Both the position numbers and the translations under genes were made by a program. This document shows positions 7,772-16,418 of a stretch of 64,000 bases of DNA, piece after piece. Numbering within the stretch: position 1 is the first letter of the stretch; every line of letters starts with the position of its first letter. This stretch comes from Nocardia sp. NBC_01503. Lineage in GTDB: Bacteria > Actinomycetota > Actinomycetes > Mycobacteriales > Mycobacteriaceae. Below the pieces are notes generated by a model, which had not been told where the DNA came from, did no database searches, and saw nothing but the letters and a program-made list of their open reading frames with translations. Location: assembly GCF_036327755.1 (NCBI RefSeq), contig NZ_CP109596.1, forward strand, positions 8,184,001-8,248,000. The letters are read 5' to 3'.

Positions 7772-8233
7772 GTGTTCATCGCAGGCATCGGACCGTTCAC
7801 AGCTCAACCAGGGCCCGAAGGCGAGAGCATCTGGTCTCCACCGGCTGCGATCAGCAGCAGTCTGTTCGACGATCCGGTCGAGGTGAATGTACTTCTCCCA
7901 GAGGGGCGGTCCGCCGATTCGGCGCTCATCGCGACGGTGCTGGGCGACCTGGACCACTACCTGCTACTCGGCCTGCGATTCCTTCACACCGAGCTGATCG
8001 CCGACCCCGCGTCCTTCGGTTCGACACCCGCGGACGTGCGTCGATTCGAGCGGTTCGATCCCGCGACCTTCCCGGTCGACCGCCCCCAGCTCAACTTCTA
8101 CGACGGCATCGAATGGCTCCTGCGCTTCGCCGAGGGCGGATTGCCGATCTGCGAACCCTACGGAGTGGCAGTGGTTTTCGTGAACCATGAACCTGTCCGG
8201 GTCGAAGATCTGCGCGACTCGACATCGATCTGA
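7772..8233 (+). CDS. Hypothetical protein
   Basis: 153 residues from a GTG at 7772. Soluble and acidic (VEVNVLLPEG, LGDLDHYLLLGLRFLHTEL, GLPICEPYGVAVVF), with alternating beta and helical segments consistent with a compact domain of about 150 residues. No signal peptide. I do not recognise the family; the composition and the lack of any comparable frame on the other strand support a real gene. It is one of few plus-strand genes in the first 10 kb and converges with the alpha/beta hydrolase gene across a repeat copy. Confidence 0.6.
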   Translation: MFIAGIGPFTAQPGPEGESIWSPPAAISSSLFDDPVEVNVLLPEGRSADSALIATVLGDLDHYLLLGLRFLHTELIADPASFGSTPADVRRFERFDPATFPVDRPQLNFYDGIEWLLRFAEGGLPICEPYGVAVVFVNHEPVRVEDLRDSTSI

Positions 8234-8368
8234 GCGGTTGCCCATAGTCCGGCGCTGCGCTCACACGCCCGCTTCGAGGTCGCCGTTCACCTTTGCACAT
8301 GCGCACGAAGACGGCCCTGTGTCATGAAGGTTGCGCTGTGCCGTCAAGGCACTGACATCGGCAGATCA

Positions 8369-8472
8369 GTGCGTTCGGCCGACACCAGATGCCAACTGCC
8401 GGTTGATCTTCCAGGGTGCCGCGCTGGCCGTTCCGCACAGCGCGATCAGCGGCAAATAGTGCGTTCGGTCGG
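8369..8472 (+). repeat. Dispersed 3'-end repeat, copy 6 (reference copy)
   Basis: The most complete copy: GTGCGTTCGGCCGACACC (8369-8386), GCCGGTTGATCTTCC (8398-8412), GTGCCGCGCTGGCC, CACAGCGCGATCAGCGGC. It then restarts with a second GTGCGTTCGG at 8459. It ends about 22 bases beyond the stop of the minus-strand hydrolase at 8494, between convergent genes. Confidence 0.75.
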
Positions 8473-8493
8473 TAACACTGCTGGCCGCCGACC

Positions 8494-9324
8494 TCAGCTG
8501 GCAGCGTCAACAAGTGGTTCTGTTGCTGTTCGGCGGATTTCGGCAGCCACTCTGGCGGGAGCCTCGAGCATCGGTACGTGCCCCACATCGGGCAGCGTGA
8601 CGACCCGGCGGGTGGCTGAAGGGGTGACAAGTTGTGCACCGAAGCGAGCGGGCGGGATCACGCGGTCGCGCGCGCTGAAGACGATTGTGGTCGGTGTGGT
8701 GATCTGGTCGAGCATCTCCAGTGCTGTGTCGGTCGGCCAGATTGCGTTGATGTCGCGCGCGGTGCAATGTGCAGCCGATTGCAGGGCAATCGCAGCCAGA
8801 TCGGGCGCGACGAGCCCTGGCCGGTGGCAGAGCACGCGCATCGCGGTGGCTTTTCCCATGGCGGCCAGTGCCGGATTCGCGAAACCGCGCGACAGCGGAG
8901 CGAGGTACGCACTGAGCTGGAACTTCCGCCGGAGCCGGTCGGCGTGGCGGCTGCCGCGCTGCCACAGTCCCGCCGAGGCGATGGCGGTCACGCTGCGCGC
9001 GCGGCCACGCCGGGCGAGCTCGAGGGCCATCCACCCGCCCAGCGAATTCCCGGCGATGTGTGCTGTCTCCCAACCGGTCTCGTTCATCAGTGCTTCGAGA
9101 TGATCGGCTCCTGCGGCCACGGTCAGTGGCCGGTCGCCGACGGGTCCTCCCCAATGGAACGGCAAGGTCGGTGCGAGCATGTCGAATTCGTTCGACAACT
9201 CGTCGATCACCCCACCCCAGCAATGCCATGTCTGCGTGAACGCGTGCAGCAGCAGGAGCGGTTCACCTGAACCGCTCCTGCTGAGCCTTGCCGGTGCCGA
9301 CGAAGAGTTCGCTGCACTGATCAT
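8494..9324 (-). CDS. Alpha/beta-hydrolase
   Basis: 276 residues from an ATG at 9324, chosen because GGAAGGGGG precedes it. A typical alpha/beta-hydrolase fold: oxyanion strand LLLLHAFTQTW, nucleophile elbow GNSLGG (serine nucleophile), acid in FSARDRVIPP, and histidine in DVGHVPMLEAP. The catalytic triad is complete and the length is normal. Such enzymes hydrolyse esters or related bonds; the substrate cannot be read from the sequence. No signal peptide, so cytoplasmic. It stands alone, with a repeat copy beyond its 3' end. Confidence 0.85.
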   Translation of the reverse strand: MISAANSSSAPARLSRSGSGEPLLLLHAFTQTWHCWGGVIDELSNEFDMLAPTLPFHWGGPVGDRPLTVAAGADHLEALMNETGWETAHIAGNSLGGWMALELARRGRARSVTAIASAGLWQRGSRHADRLRRKFQLSAYLAPLSRGFANPALAAMGKATAMRVLCHRPGLVAPDLAAIALQSAAHCTARDINAIWPTDTALEMLDQITTPTTIVFSARDRVIPPARFGAQLVTPSATRRVVTLPDVGHVPMLEAPARVAAEIRRTATEPLVDAAS

Positions 9325-9655
9325 GCGCGCTCTCTGCCCCCTTCCGTTCTTCCCCAACGTGATTCAGAGTCGCGACGTGCCTTGGTACGCCACCGCGCCA
9401 AGACTGGGCACGATGCTACAAACGAGGTCACGCGATGTCTACTACCACTTGTAGTTGGCTTGGATAATTCGCGATCGCCGATCACGGTGGAGATCGCGGC
9501 CTACCCCCCGTCGGTGCGCGAAACTCGGTGTGGGCTCAGGCATTAGCGCATGTTCTATGGTGGGCTTCGCCAACCCGAAACCATGTCCGCTAGCGCGAAA
9601 CCTGGCTAGTCGTCCGCCCACTCCGCCCAGGGCATCGCCCGATATTCGACAGTAC

Positions 9656-9730
9656 GTGCGTTCGGCCGACGCCGGATGGATGCTGCCGGTTGACCGCCTG
9701 CGCCCGCAGGCATTTGCGGAGCCTGTCGGC
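9656..9730 (+). repeat. Dispersed 3'-end repeat, copy 7
   Basis: GTGCGTTCGGCCGACGCC (9656-9673), then GCCGGTTGACCGCC. It diverges afterwards, with a hairpin GCCTGCG/CGCAGGC at 9696-9711 that may terminate transcription. It abuts the stop codon of the LysR gene (9730). The 405-base gap 9325-9729 holds nothing else I can call. Confidence 0.6.
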
Positions 9731-10569
9731 TACAGGCGGATCGCCGTGCGGACGAGGTCGGCGATGGCCTTGGATCTGCTGTCCGGTGGCCAGGCGATGA
9801 CGGTCGTAACGGCCGGTGCGTCCGGCACCGGCACGATGGCGAGATCGTCGCGGAGCTGGGCGCGGAGCGACTCGGGCATGACCGCGCAGGCCCGTCCGAG
9901 CGTGATCAGCTGGGTCAACTGGGTATGGTCGCGAACCTGCGGGCCGGGGCCGTCCGGATAACTTCCATCCCGTCGAGGCCAGCGTGGCAGGGGCAGGTCG
10001 GTCAGGGTGTTGACCTCGGCCATCGACATGTGGGGTCGGCTGGAGAGGGGGTGCCCCGCCGGCAGGACCACGATCTGTTGTTCGGTGTGCAGGTCCTCGG
10101 TGTCGAATCCGGCCGTCGTGTCGTAGGGACGGTGGAGCAGAGCGACGTCGGCGCTCCCGTTGCGCAGCAGGCTTTCCGGTTCGCCGGGCCCGCAGAGCAC
10201 CACCTCGACCGCGACAGCGCCGGGTTCGGCGGCGTAGGCGTCCAGCAGCTTCGACAGCAGTTCGCGGGATGCTCCCGCCTTGGTGGCCAGCACCAGACCG
10301 GGCCGGTCGGCGGCGGCGCGGCGGGTGCGGCGCTCGGCGGCTTCGACCGCTTCCAGTGCGAGCCGGGCCTCCCGCAGCAGCACCGACCCGGCCTCGGTCA
10401 AGGCGATCGCGCGGGAATTGCGTTGCAGCAGAACAACTCCGAGTCGCCGTTCGAGTTGCTGGATCGCCCGCGACAGCGGTGGTTGCGCCATCGCGAGCCG
10501 TTGCGCCGCCCGCCCGAAGTGCAACTCCTCGGCGACGGCGACGAAGTAGCGCAACTCCCGAGTCTCCAC
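9730..10569 (-). CDS. LysR-type transcriptional regulator
   Basis: 279 residues from a GTG at 10569 (VETRELRYFVAVAEELHFG); longer in-frame extensions do not look like protein. The winged HTH is classical: LHFGRAAQRLAMAQPPLSRA, then QLERRLGVVLLQR. It is followed by a type-2 periplasmic-binding effector domain (LVLATKAGASRELL to the end). It is divergent from an SDR/quinone-reductase operon, and a T-N11-A dyad lies between them, so it probably controls those genes and itself. The small-molecule effector is unknown. Confidence 0.88.
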   Translation of the reverse strand: METRELRYFVAVAEELHFGRAAQRLAMAQPPLSRAIQQLERRLGVVLLQRNSRAIALTEAGSVLLREARLALEAVEAAERRTRRAAADRPGLVLATKAGASRELLSKLLDAYAAEPGAVAVEVVLCGPGEPESLLRNGSADVALLHRPYDTTAGFDTEDLHTEQQIVVLPAGHPLSSRPHMSMAEVNTLTDLPLPRWPRRDGSYPDGPGPQVRDHTQLTQLITLGRACAVMPESLRAQLRDDLAIVPVPDAPAVTTVIAWPPDSRSKAIADLVRTAIRL

Positions 10570-10599
10570 CGTGGCATCGTATCCGGCGCTCACCACGGC

Positions 10600-10618
10600 C
10601 GATACCCGTGCGGTATCG
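10600..10618. promoter_or_regulatory. LysR-type box (CGATACC-N5-GGTATCG)
   Basis: Perfect 7-bp arms separated by five bases and containing a T-N11-A core (T603 to A615 in the 10 kb series). It lies between the divergent LysR and SDR start codons (10569 and 10675), exactly where an autoregulatory LysR site is expected. Confidence 0.65.
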
Positions 10619-10674
10619 CCGCCCACCCGATCGGTCTTGGACGCCCCACCCGAGTCCGCAACATGATCAACGGC

Positions 10675-11400
10675 ATGAGCGAACGGACGATCGCGCTGGT
10701 GACCGGCGCGAACAAAGGAATCGGATACGAGATCGCGGCGGGCCTGGGCGCGCTCGGCTGGCGAATCGGTGTGGGCGCGAGGGATCAACAGCGCCGCGAG
10801 ACCGCGGTGGAGAAGCTGCGCGCGGCCGGGATCGACGCGTTCGGCGTGCCGCTCGACGTGACCGACGATGCGAGTGTCGCCGCCGCGGCCGAGCTGATCG
10901 GCGACCATGCCGGAGGGCTCGACGTCCTGGTCAACAATGCGGCGATCACCGGCGATATGCCACAGACACCCAGCACGGTCGATCCCGCGACCGTGCGAAC
11001 TGTCGTGGAAACCAACGTGATCGGAGTCATCCGGGTCACCAATGCGATGCTGCCCATGCTGCGCGGCTCGGCCTCACCGCGAATCGTCAACATGTCCAGC
11101 AGCGTGGGCTCGCTCGCCCTGCAGACCACACCCGGCATCGACATGGGCCTACTTCCCACCGCGTACTTGGCGTCGAAGACCTTCCTCAACGCCGTCACCA
11201 TCCAGTACGCCAAGGAACTGAGCGACACCAACATCCTGATCAACTGCGGCTGCCCCGGTTTCACCGCCACCGACCTCAACGGCTTCCAAGGCGTCCGCAC
11301 ACCAGAGCAGGGGGCGGCGATCGCGATTCACCTCGCGACCCTGCCCGACCACGGACCGACCGGCGGATTCTTCGACGACGCCGGAGCAGTGTCCTGGTGA
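10675..11400 (+). CDS. Short-chain dehydrogenase/reductase
   Basis: 241 residues from an ATG at 10675 (MSERTIALVTG); an ATG at 10663 is also in frame. Cofactor motif TGANKGIG at the N-terminus, NNAA around residue 90, catalytic serine region NMSSSVGS, and Y-L-A-S-K as the Tyr-x-x-x-Lys pair. It belongs to the carbonyl-reductase-like SDRs (compare the paralogue at 62463-63209, which shares TGANKGIG). Probably an NADP-dependent carbonyl reductase. Followed 73 bases later by a quinone reductase in the same direction; the two likely form a LysR-controlled carbonyl-detoxification unit (inference). Confidence 0.88.
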   Translation: MSERTIALVTGANKGIGYEIAAGLGALGWRIGVGARDQQRRETAVEKLRAAGIDAFGVPLDVTDDASVAAAAELIGDHAGGLDVLVNNAAITGDMPQTPSTVDPATVRTVVETNVIGVIRVTNAMLPMLRGSASPRIVNMSSSVGSLALQTTPGIDMGLLPTAYLASKTFLNAVTIQYAKELSDTNILINCGCPGFTATDLNGFQGVRTPEQGAAIAIHLATLPDHGPTGGFFDDAGAVSW

Positions 11401-11473
11401 CGGGCACGCCGGTGCGAACCGTTCCCGTTCTCGAAGTCAGCCGCGCACGGCGCTCCGGAGGAGAAGCAAGACA

Positions 11474-12397
11474 ATGACAAAAGCAGTCAGGTACGACGAA
11501 TTCGGCGGAGTCGACGTCCTGCGGATCGACGAGGTAGAGCGCCCGGCGCCCGCGGCCGGGCAGGTCCTCGTGCAGGTGCGAGCGGCGGGCATCAACCCCG
11601 GTGAGGCGGCATTACGCAGCGGTGCGATGACGCACATCTTTCCCTCGACCTTTCCGTCCGGGCAGGGCAGCGATCTCGCCGGGGTGGTCGTCGAGATCGG
11701 CGCCGGAGCCGACCGATGCTCGGTCGGCGACGAGGTGATCGGATTCTCCGAACTGCGGGCCTCCCAGGCCGAACTGGTCCTGGTCGACGTCGACAACCTC
11801 ACGCCCAAACCGAAGAACGTCTCCTGGGAGGTGGCGGGCAGCCTGTACATTGCGGGCGTAACCGCTTGGGGGGCAGTGCATTCCGTACAGCTCGAGAAGA
11901 GCGAGACCGTCGTCGTCTCCGGAGCGGCCGGAGGAGTCGGCTCGCTCGCCGTCCAGCTCGCGCGCCGGGCCGGAGCCACGGTCATCGGCCTGGCGAGCGA
12001 GGGCAACCATGATTGGCTGCGAAGCCACGGCGTGCTTCCCGTCGCATACGGTGACGGCGTCGCGGACCGGATCAAGGCCGCCGCACCCAACGACATCCAT
12101 GCCTTCATCGACGCCTACGGCCACGGGTACGTCGAACTGGCCCTCGCTCTCGGCGTCGCGATCGAGCGGATCGACACCCTCATCGATTTCGCGGCAGCCG
12201 CGAAGTACGGGGTCAAAACCGAACCCAGGCCCAACGGCAGGCGGGGCGTCGAGGTCCTCGCCGAATTGGCCGGGTTGATTGCCGACGGAAACCTCGAAGT
12301 CCCGATCGCGAACGTCTACCCGTTGACTCAGGTTCGTCAGGCCTACACCGAACTCGAACGCAGACACACCCACGGCAAGATCGTGCTGCGGCCCTAG
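11474..12397 (+). CDS. Zinc-independent NADP-dependent alcohol dehydrogenase / quinone oxidoreductase
   Basis: 307 residues; GGAGGAG lies about 13 bases before the ATG. Medium-chain dehydrogenase fold: GroES-like N-terminal part (VRAAGINPGEAALRSG, PSGQGSDLAGVVVEIG), then a nucleotide-binding motif VVVSGAAGGVGSLAVQLAR (about residues 150-168). The cysteines and histidines of the zinc-dependent enzymes are absent, which places it with the quinone reductase group. It would reduce quinones or activated alkenes with NADPH. Same direction as the SDR upstream. Confidence 0.87.
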   Translation: MTKAVRYDEFGGVDVLRIDEVERPAPAAGQVLVQVRAAGINPGEAALRSGAMTHIFPSTFPSGQGSDLAGVVVEIGAGADRCSVGDEVIGFSELRASQAELVLVDVDNLTPKPKNVSWEVAGSLYIAGVTAWGAVHSVQLEKSETVVVSGAAGGVGSLAVQLARRAGATVIGLASEGNHDWLRSHGVLPVAYGDGVADRIKAAAPNDIHAFIDAYGHGYVELALALGVAIERIDTLIDFAAAAKYGVKTEPRPNGRRGVEVLAELAGLIADGNLEVPIANVYPLTQVRQAYTELERRHTHGKIVLRP

Positions 12398-12539
12398 CTG
12401 CCACACACGATGCGGCGCGCTTTCAGGGGACTGCTCAGCCGCGGGGGCTGATTCCCGTCAGCACTGTTGTCTGTTTCCCGGAAACCACGCATCTGGATAT
12501 TCGGCATGGGACTCCTCAACGACGGTTTGTAGTACAGCA

Positions 12540-12572
12540 TTGCCGCATCGAAATGTAGTAGTTATGCTACAT
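12540..12572 (+). promoter_or_regulatory. Promoter with overlapping palindrome upstream of ABC operon
   Basis: TTGCCG (12540-12545), a 17-base spacer and TATGCT (12563-12568) form a sigma-70-like promoter. ATGTAG (12553-12558) and CTACAT (12567-12572) form an inverted repeat that covers the -10 box. A repressor bound there would block the promoter; the XRE protein encoded at the end of the same operon is the obvious candidate. Confidence 0.5.
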
Positions 12573-12603
12573 ATGATCATCAACCCACAACGAGAGGGAA
12601 ACC

Positions 12604-13533
12604 ATGACAGTGGGTGAAGGCGTAGTTCTCAACGTCGAGAAGCTACGCATGCGGTACGGCAGTACCGACGTCTTGCACGAGGTGACGTTCCAGGCACGCC
12701 GCGGGGAAGTCCTGGTCCTGCTGGGGCCGAACGGTGCGGGCAAGACCACCACCATCGAAATTCTGGAGGGGTTCCGCGCACGGTCGGCTGGCGACGTCGA
12801 GGTATTGGGCACCGACCCGGCGCATGGCGATGAGCAATGGCGGGCACGTGTCGGGGTCGTGCTGCAGTCGTGGCGTGACCACGGCAAGTGGCGGGTTCGA
12901 GAACTGCTCACCTACCTCGGCTCGTTCTATCCGCCCTATAGCACCGAGAGTGTTCAACGACCTTGGGACACAGACGATCTCATCGCACTGGTGGGGCTCT
13001 CGGAGCATGCGGACGCAAAGATCAGCGCATTGTCCGGCGGTCAGCGCCGTCGAATGGATGTTGCGATCGGCATTGTCGGACGCCCCGAAATCCTTTTTCT
13101 GGACGAGCCGACCGCAGGCTTCGACCCTGAAGCACGCCGCGAGTTCCATGACCTGGTGCACCGGCTTGCCGACGACCAACAAACCACCATTCTGCTCACC
13201 ACCCACGACCTGGACGAAGCGGAGAAGCTCGCCGACCGGATCCTCATCCTGGCGGGTGGGCGCATCGTCGCCGATGGCTCGCCCGATGAGTTGTCCCGAC
13301 GTGTCGCCACGGACGCAGAGGTGCGTTGGACGTTGGCCGGGCAACGATTTGTCGACACCACCTCCGAGTCGACCCAGTTCGTCTACGAGTTGTTCAAGCA
13401 ACACGGCGAGAAGGTGGACGAACTCGAGGTCCGCCGGGCCTCGTTGGAAGACACGTATATGACACTTGTGCGTCGATACGAGTCCGGCCGCGAAGACGCC
13501 GAGGTGCACGCATTGGAGGAGATCAAGCTATGA
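12604..13533 (+). CDS. ABC transporter ATP-binding protein (drug-exporter type)
   Basis: 309 residues. Walker A GPNGAGKT (about residue 40), Q-loop around VVLQSW, signature LSGGQRRR, Walker B FLDEPTAGFD and the switch histidine in LLTTHDLDEAEKL are all intact. The C-terminal extension is typical of DrrA-like exporters. It would energise the permease encoded immediately downstream; the two genes overlap by four bases (ATGA), which implies coupled translation. The substrate is unknown; such pairs export antibiotics or lipids. Confidence 0.92.
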   Translation: MTVGEGVVLNVEKLRMRYGSTDVLHEVTFQARRGEVLVLLGPNGAGKTTTIEILEGFRARSAGDVEVLGTDPAHGDEQWRARVGVVLQSWRDHGKWRVRELLTYLGSFYPPYSTESVQRPWDTDDLIALVGLSEHADAKISALSGGQRRRMDVAIGIVGRPEILFLDEPTAGFDPEARREFHDLVHRLADDQQTTILLTTHDLDEAEKLADRILILAGGRIVADGSPDELSRRVATDAEVRWTLAGQRFVDTTSESTQFVYELFKQHGEKVDELEVRRASLEDTYMTLVRRYESGREDAEVHALEEIKL

Positions 13534-14381
13534 ATCCGACCATGGTCGCGATCCGGGCAGGAGTAGCCCGCACGTGGATCGAGCTACGGCAATCCTTCAC
13601 CAACGCAACCGATCTGATCAATCTGTTCTTCTTTCCGATCCTCATCCTGATCGCGCTGTACTTCATGCGCGACGGGTCTTTCCACCAGACCGGACTCAAG
13701 CTCGGCGCGCTCGCGTTGCCGGGAGTGCTCGGCAGCATGATCGTGTTCAACGGCCTGTACGGGATCGCGAACTACCTGGTTCTCGATCGGGAAGACGGAA
13801 CCTTGCTGCGTGCCAAGGCGACACCGAACGGCATGGTGGCCTTCTTCATCAGCAAGATCGGTGTGAGCGCCGGCCTGGTGCTCGTTCAGATCGCATTCCT
13901 GCTGGTGGGGGGAGGAATGATCGTCGGTGGACTATCCATCGACGGCATCGGGCACTGGCTGACCCTGGTATGGGTGGTCCTGCTCGGGCTGCTCGCCGTG
14001 CTGCCGTTGGGTGCGGTCCTCGGCGCGATCCTCGAAGGCCCGCGCGCCACATTCTTCCTGACAATGCCACTGATGGGACTGGTCGCCATCTCGGGCATCT
14101 ACTACCCGATCACCGCCCTACCCGGCTGGGTACAGGGATTGGCCCAGGTGTTCCCTATGTACTGGGTCGGGCTCGGCATGCGGTCGGCCCTGCTGCCCAC
14201 TGATACGTCCGCGATCGAGATCGACCAGTCCTGGCGACACCTGGAAACCGCTTCGGTGCTGGGCGCCTGGACCCTCGTCGGACTACTGATCGCACCAACC
14301 GTGTTGCGACGCATGGCCCGGCACGAATCGGGCTCGAAGGTGGCGACCCGTCGCGAGAAGGCAATGCAGAGTGCCTACTGA
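13530..14381 (+). CDS. ABC-2 type transporter permease
   Basis: 283 residues with about six hydrophobic segments (LINLFFFPILILIALYFM; LGALALPGVLGSMIVF; VSAGLVLVQIAFLLVGGGMI; LTLVWVVLLGLLAVLPLGAV; FFLTMPLMGLVAISGIYY; LGAWTLVGLLIAPTVL). The conserved LDREDGTLLRAKATP loop and the late ISGIYYPITALPGWVQ are typical of ABC-2 (DrrB-like) permeases. It pairs with the ATPase upstream (ATGA overlap) and its 3' end overlaps the XRE gene by 11 bases. Confidence 0.9.
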   Translation: MNPTMVAIRAGVARTWIELRQSFTNATDLINLFFFPILILIALYFMRDGSFHQTGLKLGALALPGVLGSMIVFNGLYGIANYLVLDREDGTLLRAKATPNGMVAFFISKIGVSAGLVLVQIAFLLVGGGMIVGGLSIDGIGHWLTLVWVVLLGLLAVLPLGAVLGAILEGPRATFFLTMPLMGLVAISGIYYPITALPGWVQGLAQVFPMYWVGLGMRSALLPTDTSAIEIDQSWRHLETASVLGAWTLVGLLIAPTVLRRMARHESGSKVATRREKAMQSAY

Positions 14382-14613
14382 GGTCATCTACAACCGCATC
14401 GCGATGCTGCGCGCCGAGCGCGGCATCTCACGACGGGAACTGGCCGAAGCCCTGGGGGTGCATTACCAGACGGTCGGATACCTGGAACGGGGCGAGTACA
14501 GCCCGAGCCTGCATCTCGCGCTACGGCTCGCGGCCTATTTCGAGGTCACGGTGGAGATCCTCTTCTCCACCACACCATTCCCACGCCTGGGCTCCACAGC
14601 CGATTCCGCCTGA
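14371..14613 (+). CDS. XRE-family transcriptional regulator
   Basis: 80 residues from a GTG at 14371 inside the last codons of the permease gene. One Cro/CI-type helix-turn-helix fills the protein (RIAMLRAERGISRRELAEAL, then GVHYQTVGYLERGEYSPSL). Short forms of this type commonly regulate the transporter operon they sit in. The overlap makes its level depend on translation of the permease, which would suit negative feedback on the palindrome at 12553-12572 (inference). Confidence 0.85.
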   Translation: MPTEVIYNRIAMLRAERGISRRELAEALGVHYQTVGYLERGEYSPSLHLALRLAAYFEVTVEILFSTTPFPRLGSTADSA

Positions 14614-14614
14614 C

Positions 14615-14658
14615 TCGGAGGTGGTCGAGACCAACACGCCCGTCTCGGCCACCTCCGA
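14615..14658 (+). terminator. Stem-loop terminator after the ABC-XRE operon
   Basis: A 16-base arm at 14615-14630 pairs with 14643-14658 with one mismatch, leaving a 12-base loop, directly after the TGA at 14613. No T-run follows, as is common in actinomycetes. The rest of the 312-base gap 14614-14925 shows nothing I can call. Confidence 0.65.
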
Positions 14659-14925
14659 ATGCTTGTGCGGATGACGTTCAATCGACATCCGCCATTCGCC
14701 ATGAGCGCGCGTTCGGATTCCCGGGTATCAGCGCCCGGGTTCAAGGCGGTTACGGTGTAGTGCACTGCCGCACAGGGCTTTACGTGGAGATCGTGACGTA
14801 GAGTGCGGTTCCGGGGGGACAACCCGGGACCGCCATCGGGTGCGGCCCCGGACCGACCTCCCGCCCGTTCCGGAGGCTGTCGGTCCGACCGCGTGGCCAT
14901 AGCTGAAATCGAGGTCGGCGCGCAC

Positions 14926-16086
14926 ATGAAGGCCGCAGCGAACTCCCTTGACACAGTGACGATCTCATCTCCTGGCGCGGCGGCCACCCGTGATATGTCG
15001 CGCATGGCGCGCCTGCACGTCCATGGCGCCGTTTCCACGGCCCTGGCGCTGTACAGCGATCACGCCTTGCGCGAGCTCGTGGATGCGGCCGCACCGCTCG
15101 GCGTTGGTATCGGCGGGAAGTCGGCGCTGCTGGAGATCGCCGAAACCCCGGTCTTCGTGAAACGAGTACCCCTCACCGACCTGGAACGACAACCCGAGCA
15201 TGTCCGGTCCACGGCGAACCTGTTCGAGTTGCCGGTGTTCTACCACTACGGCGTCGGTCTCATCGGTGGGGTGGGCTTCGGGGCCTGGCGCGAGCTCGCC
15301 GTGCACACCATGACGACGAATTGGGTGCTCGCCGCCGAACACGAGGGCTTCCCGCTGATGTATCACTGGCGGGTGTTACCGGACACGACGCCGCTGCCGA
15401 CCGAGCTCGCCGACATCGACCGCACCGTCGCCTATTGGGACGAGCGACCGCAAGTACGCCACCGAATCGAGGCCGTCCGGGATTCTTCGGCGAGCATCGC
15501 GCTGTTTCTCGAGTACATCCCGCAGACCCTGCACGAGTGGCTCAACGCCCAGATCGAGGCGGGCGGCGAGGCCACCGATCGGGCCTGCGCCCTGGTGGAG
15601 CGGGAACTGGCCGCCGGCACCGCGTTCATGAACAGCCGTGGGCTTCTGCACATCGACGCGCACTTCTGGAACATCCTGACCGACGGTCGGCGCCTCTACT
15701 TCGGCGACTACGGCCTCTCGCTCTCCTCGGCGTTCGACCTCGCGCCGGAGGAGGCCGCGTTCTTCGACCAGAACCAGAGCTATGACCGCGGCTTCACCGC
15801 CACCTATCTGGTGAACTGGCTACTCACCGCCGTGTACGGGCTGCAAGGCCGGGAGACCCGCGCCGCGATGGTGTGTGCCATCGCCGAGGGCAAGCCGCCG
15901 GAAGGCATCTCGGAGGGAGCTGCCAGGGTCCTCACCCGGCACGCGCCGATCGCCGCGGCGATGACCGCATTCACGCGTGCGTTCCAGCAGCAGAGCCGAA
16001 GCACACGCTACCCGAACGACGAGATCCGCCGCCTGCTGGACGGCCAGGCCATACGGAGCGCCGACGTCAGACGACCGACCGCATAA
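14926..16086 (+). CDS. Protein-kinase-like (APH/PKL fold) protein
   Basis: 386 residues from the ATG at 14926; ATGs at 14995 and 15004 are alternatives. Kinase-fold landmarks: a lysine in VFVKRVPLTDLER (ATP lysine), an acidic partner further on, the catalytic loop HIDAHFWNIL (aspartate and asparagine in the canonical H-x-D-x-x-x-x-N spacing), and FGDYGLSLS in the metal-binding D-x-G position. No transmembrane segment, unlike Pkn-type receptors. Such proteins occur in streptomycetes and nocardiae as orphan kinase-like proteins; substrate unknown, and a small-molecule kinase is as likely as a protein kinase. Confidence 0.72.
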   Translation: MKAAANSLDTVTISSPGAAATRDMSRMARLHVHGAVSTALALYSDHALRELVDAAAPLGVGIGGKSALLEIAETPVFVKRVPLTDLERQPEHVRSTANLFELPVFYHYGVGLIGGVGFGAWRELAVHTMTTNWVLAAEHEGFPLMYHWRVLPDTTPLPTELADIDRTVAYWDERPQVRHRIEAVRDSSASIALFLEYIPQTLHEWLNAQIEAGGEATDRACALVERELAAGTAFMNSRGLLHIDAHFWNILTDGRRLYFGDYGLSLSSAFDLAPEEAAFFDQNQSYDRGFTATYLVNWLLTAVYGLQGRETRAAMVCAIAEGKPPEGISEGAARVLTRHAPIAAAMTAFTRAFQQQSRSTRYPNDEIRRLLDGQAIRSADVRRPTA

Positions 16087-16107
16087 CGCCCGGGGTCACA
16101 GACAGCC

Positions 16108-16185
16108 CGAATATCTTGTCATCGACATGAGCAGCCGTCACCGCGTGGCTGATCAGCTCGGCGCGATCAGTGCCATGAGCGTGTG
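16108..16185 (+). repeat. Dispersed 3'-end repeat, divergent copy 8
   Basis: The right end GGCGCGATCAGTGCCATGAG then CGTGTGCTGA resembles the copy at 1480-1513 (AGCGCGATCAGCGGCACGAG then CGTGCACGTTCTGA). It ends about 7 bases from the stop of the HxlR fragment (16192). The left half is barely recognisable. Confidence 0.4.
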
Positions 16186-16191
16186 CTGAAG

Positions 16192-16404
16192 CTATTCGCT
16201 GGCGGTTGAGCCCGCTTGTGCGTCGTAGACGGTGCCCGCGCGGTCGATCTCGGCCATATGATCCACGGCCCAAGTGCGCAGTGCCGCCAATGGGACCTCC
16301 AGGGACAGGCCCGGTTCGGTGAGCCGGTAGTGCACGCGCGGTGGCACTGTCGGCTCCACTCGACGGGCGACCAGACCGTCCCGGACCAGGTTGTGCAGGG
16401 CACG
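16192..16404 (-). pseudogene. HxlR-family regulator, C-terminal fragment
   Basis: About 70 codons. The wing and C-terminal helix of an HxlR regulator are clear: LVRDGLVARRVEPTVPPRV, HYRLTEPGLSL, and a last helix ALRTWAVDHMAEI. The recognition helix and the N-terminal cysteine region are missing; upstream the frame continues into a dispersed repeat (16419-16490) that supplies an unrelated MEDQ-start. The junction lies near 16405-16418. On the other side of the repeat a second gene is also truncated. Confidence 0.7.
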
Positions 16405-16418
16405 AAAAGCGCATGTGC

